From UBA7657 sp049653045 (GTDB lineage: Bacteria; Pseudomonadota; Alphaproteobacteria; Micavibrionales; Micavibrionaceae), in assembly GCA_049653045.1 (NCBI GenBank), contig JBASFN010000074.1:1-11081 (forward strand): DNA of 11,081 nucleotides. The letters are read 5' to 3'. The notes beneath the pieces were generated by a model. The model was not told where the DNA came from. It made no database searches and saw nothing but the letters and a program-made list of their open reading frames with translations. A program made the translations under genes and the position numbers. Positions 1 to 7,165 of the stretch are shown here, one piece after another. Each line of letters begins with the position of its first letter. Within the stretch, counting starts at the first letter, position 1.

Positions 1-367
1 GCCCCAGCCATTTTGCCTTCGCGCCCGTGGCGATGATGAGCGTATCGCCCGTATAAACATCGCCGCTTTCGCCAACGGCGCGGAAGGGGCGGGTGTTCAG
101 ATCAACGCTCGCAATATAATCGGTGACCATTTTTGTGCCGACATGCTCGGCCTGCGCTTTCATTTGCTCCATCAGCCACGGCCCTTGGATGACATCGGCA
201 AAGCCGGGGTAATTCTCGACATCGGTGGTCAGCATCAACTGGCCGCCTTGTTCGTGCCCGGTGACGAGGAGGGGGGAGAGGTTTGCCCGCGCCGCATAAA
301 TGGCCGCCGTATAGCCAGCCGGGCCGGAGCCGATGATGAGGACTTTGGAGTGGAGGGTGTTTGTCAT
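1..367 (-). CDS. trxB: Thioredoxin reductase TrxB, N-terminal part (cut by window edge)
   Basis: Translating the minus strand from the ATG at 367 gives 122 residues with no stop up to the window edge. TrxB is a cytoplasmic FAD enzyme that uses NADPH to reduce thioredoxin. Residues 13-28 hold the FAD-binding dinucleotide fold (GSGPAGYTAAIYAARA). Next comes the typical segment GGQLMLTTDVENYPGF at about 41-56, and then the IIATGA motif at about 111-116. The redox-active CxxC, expected near residue 139, lies outside the window. The start is supported by a purine-rich GGAAAGG about 11 bases upstream. The gene lies 28 bases downstream of the ELM1-family stop on the same strand, so the two are probably co-transcribed. 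The family call is firm; integrity of the rest cannot be judged. Confidence 0.95.
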   Translation of the reverse strand, partial: MTNTLHSKVLIIGSGPAGYTAAIYAARANLSPLLVTGHEQGGQLMLTTDVENYPGFADVIQGPWLMEQMKAQAEHVGTKMVTDYIASVDLNTRPFRAVGESGDVYTGDTLIIATGAKAKWLG

Positions 368-395
368 TGTTTTTCAGGCCTTTCCAGCCAATAAT

Positions 396-1397
396 CTACA
401 CTTGTTCTGCGATATGTCCAGTCATGCGTTTTCGTATTTCTGTGGCCAGATTTATTGAATCTCTGAGTGGTTCATATGTCCAGTGTTCGAGGACGCCCTC
501 AAAATCCCGGATAATCCCGCGCCGTTTTAAATTCTCATGCAGTTTATCGAGGCGGGGTGATCCGCCCTCCAGCTTGATCATGTAAACGGGTTTTCCGGTG
601 GTGGCGGCGTCGGATAACATCGACGCGCTGTCGGCGGTGACAAGGATATAATCCGCCCATGCCAACATTCCGAAATAGGGGTTGTCGCCGGAGCCATTCC
701 AGAAGAAAAAATCCCTCTCCCTTGATCCCTCTCCCTGAAGGGAGAGGGATGGCGCGTTAGCGTCAGGGAGAGGGTGTTTTGACAGGTGTTCTTTCAGAAG
801 GGATATATTTTCCTCTCCTGTTCGTCTTGACGCTGTAATCATCAATCCCGCATCGAGATTTTTTAACTGAGCGGCCAGCCGCCGTATAATCTCTGTTGTC
901 AGTCGGTGCGATTTGCTGTTGCCGCCAATCAAGACGGCCACGCGTGGGGGTTTGATGTGTTCAAACTGGGCGCGGAATTGTTCTTTTGCTTCGGCCAGTT
1001 TTTTATCCGTTACGCGGTTGGGGCTGGCGGCGGTAATGATGACATTTTCTCCGCGTGTGGGGTCGTGCTCCGGCACGGCGACGAGGTCGAAATTTTTGGG
1101 CGAAATTCGTGGGTCTTGAATCTGGACGGTAAAGGTTTTTCCCGCGCTGGCTTTTTTAATGTAGCGCGCCGCCGCGATGCTTTTGCGCCCCGATGTAATG
1201 AGAATATCCGGCCAAGGCGGGAGGAGGGGGGGATTAAAAATTCGCCCCGATTCCAGCCCCAGATAGGGTGATAAAACCCGCCACGGTTGCCGTAAGGAAA
1301 CCCGCTTGATTTCAGGGGTAACCCCCAGTGCCTCGGCCACGCCGATACACTGGTTTTCTGTTCCCGCGATTCCCTCCGTGATAATCCAGCATTTCAT
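396..1397 (-). CDS. ELM1-family (mitochondrial fission ELM1-like) protein
   Basis: This 333-residue protein resembles the bacterial ELM1 (Mito_fiss_Elm1) family, common in alphaproteobacteria and resembling glycosyltransferase-type folds; its bacterial role is not established. Seen motifs are the N-terminal WIITEGIAGTENQCIGVAEALG (compare the family's W-TDGRAGHENQ), PDILITSGRKS at 63-73, VQIQDPR at 91-97, VAVLIGGNSKSHR at 153-165, and the conserved NPYFGMLAWADYILVTADSASM at 239-260. TGKPVYMIKL follows. The strong N-terminal family match supports the ATG at 1397. Residues about 208-229 do not look like family sequence and are encoded by a palindromic repeat (see 711-775). The reading frame stays open through it, so the protein is probably expressed with an extra surface loop. 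The gene is divergent from lrp and precedes trxB. There is no clear Shine-Dalgarno sequence. Confidence 0.88.
   Translation of the reverse strand: MKCWIITEGIAGTENQCIGVAEALGVTPEIKRVSLRQPWRVLSPYLGLESGRIFNPPLLPPWPDILITSGRKSIAAARYIKKASAGKTFTVQIQDPRISPKNFDLVAVPEHDPTRGENVIITAASPNRVTDKKLAEAKEQFRAQFEHIKPPRVAVLIGGNSKSHRLTTEIIRRLAAQLKNLDAGLMITASRRTGEENISLLKEHLSKHPLPDANAPSLSLQGEGSRERDFFFWNGSGDNPYFGMLAWADYILVTADSASMLSDAATTGKPVYMIKLEGGSPRLDKLHENLKRRGIIRDFEGVLEHWTYEPLRDSINLATEIRKRMTGHIAEQV
711..775. repeat. Palindromic repeat element inserted in frame in the ELM1-family gene
   Basis: The segment contains four copies of a ten-base word, CCCTCTCCCT or its complement. The inner pair is a perfect 12-bp inverted repeat, ATCCCTCTCCCT (725-736) and AGGGAGAGGGAT (739-750), with a 2-base loop. 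The outer pair, 713-722 and 765-774, is a perfect 10-bp stem enclosing it, so a nested hairpin can form. Repeats built on CCCTCTCCCT are known as dispersed intergenic elements in many proteobacteria. Here the element lies inside a coding region and is read through as residues rich in P, S, L, Q, G, E and R. Its placement resembles the in-frame palindromic elements of Rickettsia in principle, but the sequence family is different. Confidence 0.85.
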
Positions 1398-1464
1398 GCT
1401 TTTTCAATCGCTCACAACTTAAGGCTGTCAAGGCGCAAGAATAAAACTTTTTAAAAGAAAAGTC

Positions 1465-1493
1465 TTGCAAGTAACTGCGCGCAATTTTATACC
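1465..1493 (+). promoter_or_regulatory. Candidate promoter for the Lrp/AsnC gene
   Basis: A -35-like TTGCAA (1465-1470) and a -10-like TATACC (1488-1493) are 17 bases apart, with the lrp ATG about 50 bases downstream. This lies in the 145-base divergent region 1398-1542 between the ELM1-family gene and lrp. The same region has a short AT-rich dyad, CTTTTTAAAAG, at about 1447-1457, which could be an autoregulatory site. For the minus strand, a TTGACA at 1426-1431 (complement) is the only clear -35-like hexamer, and it lies very close to the ELM1 start. Confidence 0.4.
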
Positions 1494-1542
1494 AATCTCC
1501 AGAACTTTACACAGTAATGCTATTTTAGTGCAGAAATAATTC

Positions 1543-2016
1543 ATGCGACGTCAAAAACTCGACAAGATTGATAAGAAAATCCTCCGCGACCTTCAAGGCA
1601 ATGGCCGTATTACGAACGTGGAACTGGCTGAAAATGCTGGCATATCCGCGCCGCCGTGCCTGCGCCGTGTGCGTGCGCTGGAGGATGCGGGCTATATCAA
1701 AAGCTATCACGCGCGGCTCAATCCGGCGGCGATGGGCTATACCGTCACCGTGTTTGCCATGGTCAAACTGGCCAGTCATGCGGAAGGGGAGTTGTTGAAA
1801 TTCGAGAAAAAAATCAAGGATTGGCCGATGATCCGCGAATGCTACATGCTGGCCGGGGATGTGGATTTTGTGTTGAAGATCGTGGCAAAGGACTGGGATC
1901 ATTATCAGGAATTTCTGACGACTGAGTTGACCTCGATCCCGAATGTGACCTCGGTCAATTCTTCGCTGGCAATTCGCACAGCCAAGGACGATAGCGGCAT
2001 TCCGGTTGAGGAATAA
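1543..2016 (+). CDS. Lrp/AsnC family transcriptional regulator
   Basis: The 157-residue protein has the full Lrp/AsnC layout: an N-terminal winged helix-turn-helix at about 5-62 (LDKIDKKILRDLQGNGRITN, then SAPPCLRRVRALEDAGYI), followed by an alpha/beta RAM ligand-binding domain at about 68-145. The RAM effector-pocket motif AGDVDFVLKI is at 104-113. Members bind DNA as dimers or octamers and sense amino acids. The specific effector here cannot be told. Length matches the family (about 150-165). The start is the first ATG before the conserved KLDKID segment; the ribosome binding site is poor. The gene is divergent from the ELM1-family gene, and its TAA is immediately followed by the complement of the greA stop with no base between. 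Confidence 0.95.
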   Translation: MRRQKLDKIDKKILRDLQGNGRITNVELAENAGISAPPCLRRVRALEDAGYIKSYHARLNPAAMGYTVTVFAMVKLASHAEGELLKFEKKIKDWPMIRECYMLAGDVDFVLKIVAKDWDHYQEFLTTELTSIPNVTSVNSSLAIRTAKDDSGIPVEE

Positions 2017-2496
2017 CTACCGCGTCCCGTAAATTACTTCCAGAATTTCATAGACTTTCTTGCCGCCGGGGGCGCGTACCTCGACGGAATCGCCGACTGA
2101 TTTCCCGATTAAGGCGCGGGCGATGGGTGCCTGCACGGACAGTTTCTTTTTCTCCGCGTTGGCTTCGTAGTGGCCGACAATCATATAGGTTTCCTTCGCG
2201 TCAGTGTCTTCGTCGATAATTACGACCGTTGCGCCGAATTTCACCGTGTTCCCCGACAGTGTGCTTGGATCGATGATTTGTGCCATGCCGATTACGGAAT
2301 CCAGTTCCTTGATCCGGCCTTCGATAAAGCTCTGCTGTTCGCGGGCGGCATGATATTCGGCGTTTTCGGACAGATCGCCATGGGCACGCGCCGTCGCAAT
2401 CGCTTCGATCACGGCGGGTCGCTCGACGGATTTCAGGTTCTGTAACTCCTTTTCAAGGGAGTTATACCCCTCGATGGTCATGGGGATTTTGTCCAT
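2017..2496 (-). CDS. greA: Transcription elongation factor GreA
   Basis: GreA rescues backtracked RNA polymerase by entering the secondary channel and stimulating cleavage of the 3' end of the transcript. The 159-residue length is normal. Residues about 10-75 form the coiled coil with the conserved tip GDLSENAEYHAAREQQ (40-55); D41 and E44 match the catalytic acidic pair. The C-terminal FKBP-like domain covers about 83-155 with GKSVGDSVEV and the near-terminal YEILEV-Y. The start ATG is preceded by AAGAGGA (complement of 2506-2512) at 9-base spacing. Upstream lie a good promoter and a terminator-like hairpin. The gene converges with lrp at zero distance, so no dedicated terminator fits between them. 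Confidence 0.97.
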   Translation of the reverse strand: MDKIPMTIEGYNSLEKELQNLKSVERPAVIEAIATARAHGDLSENAEYHAAREQQSFIEGRIKELDSVIGMAQIIDPSTLSGNTVKFGATVVIIDEDTDAKETYMIVGHYEANAEKKKLSVQAPIARALIGKSVGDSVEVRAPGGKKVYEILEVIYGTR

Positions 2497-2524
2497 TTTT
2501 ATTTATCCTCTTGGGGGATGCCTC

Positions 2525-2549
2525 AAAAAATTACCCCGCCGGGGCGGGG
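2525..2549 (-). terminator. Terminator-like hairpin in the greA leader (possible attenuator)
   Basis: On the minus strand, positions 2549-2534 read CCCCGC-CCCG-GCGGGG, a 6-bp all-GC stem with a 4-base loop. TAA and then six T follow (2530-2525). That is the form of an intrinsic terminator for leftward transcription. It sits 28 bases before the greA ATG, downstream of the candidate greA promoter at 2568-2596. On the plus strand no T tract follows, so it is oriented toward greA only. E. coli greA is known to have a leader terminator that yields short RNAs (GraL). Whether this hairpin attenuates greA or simply ends stray antisense transcripts is inference. Confidence 0.65.
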
Positions 2550-2567
2550 CCATATCAATCAGGGTAA

Positions 2568-2596
2568 AAGATAATGCCTGTAAGCCCTTTCGTCAA
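2568..2596 (-). promoter_or_regulatory. Candidate sigma70-type promoter for greA
   Basis: The minus strand shows TTGACG (complement of 2591-2596), a 17-base spacer and TATCTT (complement of 2568-2573). Transcription would start near 2560, giving a leader of about 64 bases before the greA ATG. The terminator-like hairpin falls inside that leader. No other convincing promoter for greA was found. Confidence 0.6.
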
Positions 2597-2615
2597 ATTT
2601 TCAGGTAATAATTTC

Positions 2616-2658
2616 TTGACAGATGGTGTTTTTACATATAAAAACTAGCCAATATAGG
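2616..2658 (+). promoter_or_regulatory. Candidate promoter(s) for the two-gene hypothetical cassette
   Basis: Two overlapping sigma70-like arrangements are visible. One is TTGACA (2616-2621) with TATAAA (2637-2642) at a short 15-base spacing. The other is TTTACA (2631-2636) with TATAGG (2653-2658) at 16 bases. Both lie 29-45 bases before the ATG at 2687. The dyad motif at 2627-2646 overlaps both. This shows the cassette has its own promoter on the opposite strand to its neighbours. Confidence 0.5.
2627..2646 (+). repeat. Shared dyad motif, copy 1 (upstream of hypothetical cassette)
   Basis: GTTTTTA (2628-2634) and TAAAAAC (2639-2645) form a 7-bp inverted repeat with a 4-base centre. Read toward the gene, TTTTTACATATAAAAAC matches 15 of 17 bases of the motif upstream of the pentapeptide-repeat gene (10913-10929, minus strand). 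It ends 41 bases before the ATG. It overlaps the candidate promoter, as an operator would. Confidence 0.5.
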
Positions 2659-2686
2659 GTTATTTATAGCAATTAAGGTTAAAAAA

Positions 2687-3304
2687 ATGCCATCCCAGGA
2701 TGTTGATGACGATAACGTGTCTGGAGAGTTTTCGCGTGCAGGGGGCAGTGACCGAAGCGTGGTTCGTTCGTTCGTCCTGAGTACGCTGGCCATATACGAA
2801 TTTGAACGTGATGCGCGTAAGAAATATAAGAACAGAAGCGCTCTTTTTGACGATATGAAAAACAAAAGAGAGGAAACGGAATTTGAGGAACTGGAGTTTT
2901 ATGTTGAGTCGGAACGGGAATTCAACGAGGACATAGAAATTGACGAAGTTTTTCTCGAGCAATCGGAAGAACGAAAAATTAGTAAGAATGAAAGAGAATT
3001 TAGTATTAACAACCCGAGGCAAAACGCTAAACAGGAGTTCGCAACATATCTTGCGGCTTGCGCCGTAGCGGACGAGTTTCCTGCCAAAGATATTGTTGTG
3101 ACGTTTTTAAATAAATTAAGCGACGGGGAACGTTTGGAAGTCATAAAAATAGCAACGAACTTGATTTCGATCGATCGGTCGGAAAAAGCCGGGCGGGAGC
3201 CAGGGCCTGAATTTGAAACAATGGTCTTCAGTTTGCTTGGCCACGGCCTGATGGAAATGTTGAAAGAAGCAAAAGAAAATATCGGCAATGATTTTGAGCG
3301 GTAG
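2687..3304 (+). CDS. Hypothetical acidic, probably helical protein
   Basis: I do not recognise this 205-residue protein. Its N-terminus is polar and acidic (MPSQDVDDDN). Residues 60-95 are highly charged with long runs of E and D, and about 115-155 and 175-200 look amphipathic-helical (YLAACAVADEFPAKD, LNKLSDGERLEVIKIATNLI). There is no signal peptide or membrane segment, so it is probably cytoplasmic. The ATG is preceded by TTAAGG at 8-base spacing and by its own candidate promoter. The coding sequence is visibly more AT-rich than the flanking greA and carB. A second unknown gene follows after 15 bases, so they probably form one operon. Acquisition or lineage-specific origin is likely but unproven. 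Reality as a gene is supported by length, promoter, ribosome binding site and tight fit with its neighbour. Confidence 0.75.
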   Translation: MPSQDVDDDNVSGEFSRAGGSDRSVVRSFVLSTLAIYEFERDARKKYKNRSALFDDMKNKREETEFEELEFYVESEREFNEDIEIDEVFLEQSEERKISKNEREFSINNPRQNAKQEFATYLAACAVADEFPAKDIVVTFLNKLSDGERLEVIKIATNLISIDRSEKAGREPGPEFETMVFSLLGHGLMEMLKEAKENIGNDFER

Positions 3305-3319
3305 GTTTTAGAGACGGCT

Positions 3320-3745
3320 ATGAAATTACGTCGGGCAACTGCTGAATTGAAAGACAATCCATCGCGGGCGATTCGGGTGGCTGTGCCAATATTTCCGTCG
3401 ATTGAAGAGCTGGGAGAATACGAGCGCGGCGAAATCGATTTCCAGCCTGATGAGGTTCCTTATACTCTGGCACGATATATTATTGGTTGTTTGATCCATG
3501 ATAAGAAAACCCGTGCGACTGTTCTCCATCACATATCGACAAGCTGCGGCGATTACGATGTGGCCATGACATTTGTTGACAGGGCGGTTGCGCTGTATTC
3601 GGATTATTGCCTCGAAAACACAGGGTCTTCTTTGACAAAAGAAAGTCGCGCCGAGCTTAAAAGGCTTCTCGAAGAGACCTATGGTTCTCAACTCGCTCAG
3701 TTTCTTCCTTCGGTGGAAGAGCGTCCTGCCCCTTGCGTTCCCTAA
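3320..3745 (+). CDS. Hypothetical protein, second gene of the cassette
   Basis: I do not recognise this 141-residue protein. The N-terminus is basic (MKLRRATAELKDN). A region at about 47-95 (YTLARYIIGCLIHDKKTR, then DYDVAMTFVDRAVALYSDYC) looks helical. Three of its four cysteines are at about 57, 75 and 96, not in a clear metal-binding spacing. There is a charged helix at about 104-120 and a proline-containing tail. No signal peptide or convincing membrane helix is seen. It starts 15 bases after the preceding hypothetical gene, with only a weak purine stretch (GAGA) as ribosome binding site, so translational coupling is plausible. Its TAA is one base from the complement of the carB stop. The pairing suggests joint function, but no toxin-antitoxin or other system could be assigned. 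Confidence 0.72.
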   Translation: MKLRRATAELKDNPSRAIRVAVPIFPSIEELGEYERGEIDFQPDEVPYTLARYIIGCLIHDKKTRATVLHHISTSCGDYDVAMTFVDRAVALYSDYCLENTGSSLTKESRAELKRLLEETYGSQLAQFLPSVEERPAPCVP

Positions 3746-3746
3746 T

Positions 3747-6700
3747 TTACCCTGCCTTACGTTCTTTTTCTTCCTTGGGTGGGAAGTAGCTTTGTAATGG
3801 GGCGACCTCGATTTCCCGGCCTAAAATGGCGTGGATCGCCTGAACCGCCGCGTTTGCCGCCGTTAGAAGCGTGTAATACGGGATTTTGTTCATCAGGGCG
3901 AGGCGGCGGATTGATGTTGAATCCGCGACCGCCTGCGCGCTTTTTGCCGTCGTATTGATAACGAGGGCAATGTCGCCGTTGATGATCGCGTCGCCGATAT
4001 GGGGTTGCCCCTCCATCACTTTGTTGATGCGTTTGACCTTCAGGCCTTTTTCCTTGAGGAAGCGCGCCGTTCCCCCCGTGGCCAGCAATTCAAATCCGAT
4101 TTCTTCCAGTTCTTTTGCAATCGGCAGGAGTGTTTCCTTGTCGGCATCTTTCACCGAAAGGAACGCCTTTCCGGATTTCGGGAGGCGGGTTCCTGCGCCG
4201 AGAAATGCTTTCGCCAGCGCGTGGGATACGTCGGTGTCCAGACCCATGACTTCACCGGTTGATTTCATTTCGGGGCCAAGCAGAGGCTCAACTCCGGGGA
4301 AGCGGTTGAACGGGAAGACGGGCGCCTTGACCGCGTAATGCCCGGGACTCATGCCTTTCAGCATTCCGGCAAAGTCGGCCAGTTTTTCTCCGGCCATAAT
4401 CCGCGCCGCCAGTTTGGCAATCGGAACGCCCGTGGCCTTTGCCACGAAGGGCGCGGTGCGCGAGGCGCGTGGGTTGACCTCCAGAATATAAATATCGAGG
4501 TTGTTTGTTTCCTCGTTCCGGCGGACAGCATATTGCACGTTCATCAGGCCTTGTACCTTCAGGGCTTTCGCCAGCGTGATCGTTTGTGCTTCGATTTCCT
4601 TGACGGTTTCGATGGGCAGGGAGTGGGGTGGCAATACGCAGGCGGAATCGCCGGAGTGAATCCCGGCTTCCTCGATATGCTCCATGATCCCGGCGACGTA
4701 GACATCCTTGCCGTCGGCGAGGGCGTCGACATCCACCTCGATCGCGCTTTTTAAATAGCGGTCGAGAAGAACCGGGTCATTCCCCGATACGCGCACAGCC
4801 GTATTGATGTACTCGCGCAGCTCGGTCTTGTTGTGGACGATCCGCATTGCCTGACCGCCCAAAACATAAGACGGACGAATGACAAGGGGGAAGCCGATTT
4901 CTTCGGAGATTTCTTCGGCCTCTTTCGCCGAGCGCGCAAGGCCGTTGGGCGGCTGGCGGAGTTTTAGTTTTTTGAGGAGTTTTTGGAATCTCTCGCGGTC
5001 TTCTGCGAGATCGATGGCATCGGGTGATGTTCCCAAAATCGGAATCCCGGCCTTTTGCAAAGGGTGGGCGAGTTTAAGCGGTGTCTGGCCGCCTAGTTGA
5101 ACGATCACGCCCTTAACCTTGCCGCTTTCCTGTTCGGCGCGGATTAGTTCAACAACGTCTTCCTCGGTCAGGGGTTCAAAATACAGGCGGTCGGATGTGT
5201 CGTAGTCCGTCGAAACGGTTTCCGGGTTGCAGTTGACCATGATGGTTTCATACCCGGCCTCGCGCAGGGCATAGGACGCATGGACGCAGCAGTAATCGAA
5301 TTCAATGCCTTGTCCGATACGGTTTGGTCCGCCGCCGAGGATAAAGATTTTTTCTTTATCGGAGGGTTCGATTTCGCTTTGCGGTTCGTCCAGTCCGTTG
5401 CCCTCGTAACAGCTATACATATATGGCGTGGAGGAGGGGATTTCCCCGGCGCAGGTGTCCACGCGTTTGTATACCGGGTGGACATTGTGCGTATTGCGGG
5501 CGCGGCGCACTTGCGCCTCCGTTACTTTTACAAGTATTGCAAGACGCGCATCGGAGAAGCCAAGTTTTTTGACTTTTGTCCAGCCTTCGGCGTCCACGGG
5601 CAGGCCTTTTGCGATGATTTCTTTTTCGGCATCGACAATGTTTTTTATGCGCTCTAAAAACCACGGATCATATTTACAGGTATCGTGGATTTTTTCGAGG
5701 GAAATGCCGTGGCGCATCGCTTCGGCGATGAACAGGATGCGCTGGGGTGTCGGCATGGCGACGGCGGCCAGCAAGGCGTCGTTGAACGATTCCTTGTTTG
5801 ACGGATCGGCATTGGGAATGGGTACGGAATCAAATCCGGTTAATCCTTTTTCCATCGAGCGCAGGGCTTTTTGCATCGACTCTTCAAAGCTTCGGCCAAT
5901 CGCCATGACTTCGCCGACCGATTTCATTGAGGTGTTGAGGAGTGGTTTCGCGCCCTTGAATTTTTCAAATGCAAAGCGCGGGATTTTCGTGACGACGTAA
6001 TCAATCGTCGGCTCGAACGAGGCCGGAGTGCGCCCGCCCGTGATGTCGTTTTTCAGTTCATCCAACGTGTAGCCAACCGCCAGTTTAGCCGCGATTTTTG
6101 CAATCGGGAATCCGGTGGCCTTTGAGGCTAATGCAGACGAGCGGGATACGCGGGGGTTCATCTCGATCACGATCATCCGCCCGTTTTCCGGGTTGAGGGC
6201 GAATTGCACGTTTGATCCACCGGTTTCAACGCCGATCCCGCGCAGCACGGCGATGCTGGCATTTCGCATGATCTGGTATTCTTTATCGGTGAGGGTGAGG
6301 GCAGGGGCGACCGTGATGGAATCCCCAGTATGCACGCCCATCGGATCGACATTTTCAATCGCGCAAATGATGATGCAGTTGTCGTTTTTATCGCGCACGA
6401 CTTCCATTTCATATTCTTTCCACCCGAGTAATGATTCCTCGATCAGAACTTCGGTGGTGGGGGAGGCGTCAAGGCCGGAATAGACGATTTCCTCGTATTC
6501 TTCCCGGTTATACGCGATACCGCCGCCCGTGCCGCCCAGCGTGAAAGACGGGCGGATGATGGCAGGCAGGCCAACATGTTTTAGCGCGTCTTCGGCTTCG
6601 GCCATAGTGTGGATGGTGGTGCTGCGGGCGGATTCTAGGCCAAGGCGATCCATACATTGTTTGAATTTGTTGCGGTCTTCGGCCATCTCGATCGCTTCGC

Positions 6701-7058
6701 GGTTTGCGCCGATGAGTTCGATGCCAAGGCGTTCTAGCGTGCCGTCTTCGGCAAGCGCGAGGGCGGTGTTCAGTGCCGTCTGCCCGCCCATGGTGGGGAG
6801 GAGCGCGTCGGGGCGTTCCTTCTCAAGAATTTTTGCGACGACACCGGGCGTGATCGGCTCGATATAGGTCGCATCCGCCATGTCCGGGTCGGTCATAATC
6901 GTGGCCGGGTTCGAGTTGATGAGGATAATCCGGTATCCTTCCTCCCGCAGTGCCTTGCAGGCTTGTGTCCCCGAATAATCAAACTCGCATGCTTGCCCGA
7001 TGATGATGGGGCCTGCGCCGATGATGACGATGGATTTTATGTCGGTACGTTTGGGCAT
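3747..7058 (-). CDS. carB: Carbamoyl-phosphate synthase large subunit
   Basis: CarB uses ammonia from CarA, bicarbonate and two ATP to make carbamoyl phosphate for arginine and pyrimidines. The 1103 residues hold all four parts. The carboxyphosphate half is at 1-400, with GAGPIIIGQACEFDYSG at 14-30 and the ATP-grasp motif EMNPRVSRSSALASKATG at 299-316. The oligomerisation region is about 401-560. The carbamoyl-phosphate half is about 568-950, with GGGPNRIGQGIEFDY at 575-589 and EVNPRASRTAPFVAKATG at 860-877. The C-terminal MGS-like allosteric domain is about 965-1080, with ATGGTARF at 993-1000. Length is slightly above E. coli's 1073, with no visible break. The ATG is preceded by AGGAGT (complement of 7065-7070) at 6-base spacing. 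It is separated from the carbonic anhydrase by 107 bases that hold a repeat, and it converges with the hypothetical cassette. Confidence 0.98.
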   Translation of the reverse strand: MPKRTDIKSIVIIGAGPIIIGQACEFDYSGTQACKALREEGYRIILINSNPATIMTDPDMADATYIEPITPGVVAKILEKERPDALLPTMGGQTALNTALALAEDGTLERLGIELIGANREAIEMAEDRNKFKQCMDRLGLESARSTTIHTMAEAEDALKHVGLPAIIRPSFTLGGTGGGIAYNREEYEEIVYSGLDASPTTEVLIEESLLGWKEYEMEVVRDKNDNCIIICAIENVDPMGVHTGDSITVAPALTLTDKEYQIMRNASIAVLRGIGVETGGSNVQFALNPENGRMIVIEMNPRVSRSSALASKATGFPIAKIAAKLAVGYTLDELKNDITGGRTPASFEPTIDYVVTKIPRFAFEKFKGAKPLLNTSMKSVGEVMAIGRSFEESMQKALRSMEKGLTGFDSVPIPNADPSNKESFNDALLAAVAMPTPQRILFIAEAMRHGISLEKIHDTCKYDPWFLERIKNIVDAEKEIIAKGLPVDAEGWTKVKKLGFSDARLAILVKVTEAQVRRARNTHNVHPVYKRVDTCAGEIPSSTPYMYSCYEGNGLDEPQSEIEPSDKEKIFILGGGPNRIGQGIEFDYCCVHASYALREAGYETIMVNCNPETVSTDYDTSDRLYFEPLTEEDVVELIRAEQESGKVKGVIVQLGGQTPLKLAHPLQKAGIPILGTSPDAIDLAEDRERFQKLLKKLKLRQPPNGLARSAKEAEEISEEIGFPLVIRPSYVLGGQAMRIVHNKTELREYINTAVRVSGNDPVLLDRYLKSAIEVDVDALADGKDVYVAGIMEHIEEAGIHSGDSACVLPPHSLPIETVKEIEAQTITLAKALKVQGLMNVQYAVRRNEETNNLDIYILEVNPRASRTAPFVAKATGVPIAKLAARIMAGEKLADFAGMLKGMSPGHYAVKAPVFPFNRFPGVEPLLGPEMKSTGEVMGLDTDVSHALAKAFLGAGTRLPKSGKAFLSVKDADKETLLPIAKELEEIGFELLATGGTARFLKEKGLKVKRINKVMEGQPHIGDAIINGDIALVINTTAKSAQAVADSTSIRRLALMNKIPYYTLLTAANAAVQAIHAILGREIEVAPLQSYFPPKEEKERKAG

Positions 7059-7095
7059 TTTATTACTCCTAAATATTTTAAATCAAAATTCTTTT

Positions 7096-7149
7096 CACCG
7101 CAGAGGCGCAGAGGGCGCAGAGTTTTTTCTTTTCCGTGTTCTCCGTGGT
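7096..7149. repeat. Dispersed-type intergenic repeat between carbonic anhydrase and carB
   Basis: The segment opens with CACCGCAGAGG and continues as a tandem of GCGCAGAG-like words (7096-7122). A T-rich stretch follows, and it closes with CCGTGTTCTCCGTGGT (7134-7149). The ends are imperfect inverted copies: ACCGCAGAG against CTCCGTGGT. I recognise this pattern (CACCGCAGAGG ... CTCCGTGG) from dispersed intergenic repeats in many unrelated bacteria, often mistranslated as short proteins. It sits in the 107-base gap inside the carA-carbonic anhydrase-carB run, upstream of the carB ribosome binding site. A hairpin in the mRNA is possible. Confidence 0.7.
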
Positions 7150-7165
7150 AATAATTTTTTTCACT

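Noticed and set aside
711..775. CRISPR-like or terminator reading of the repeat in the ELM1-family gene
   Set aside because: No regular spacers and no T tract; the arms are inverted copies of one ten-base word, as in dispersed palindromic elements.
2687..3745. Toxin-antitoxin reading of the two hypothetical genes
   Set aside because: Two adjacent small genes alone are not enough: no recognised toxin fold, catalytic residues or DNA-binding antitoxin motif.
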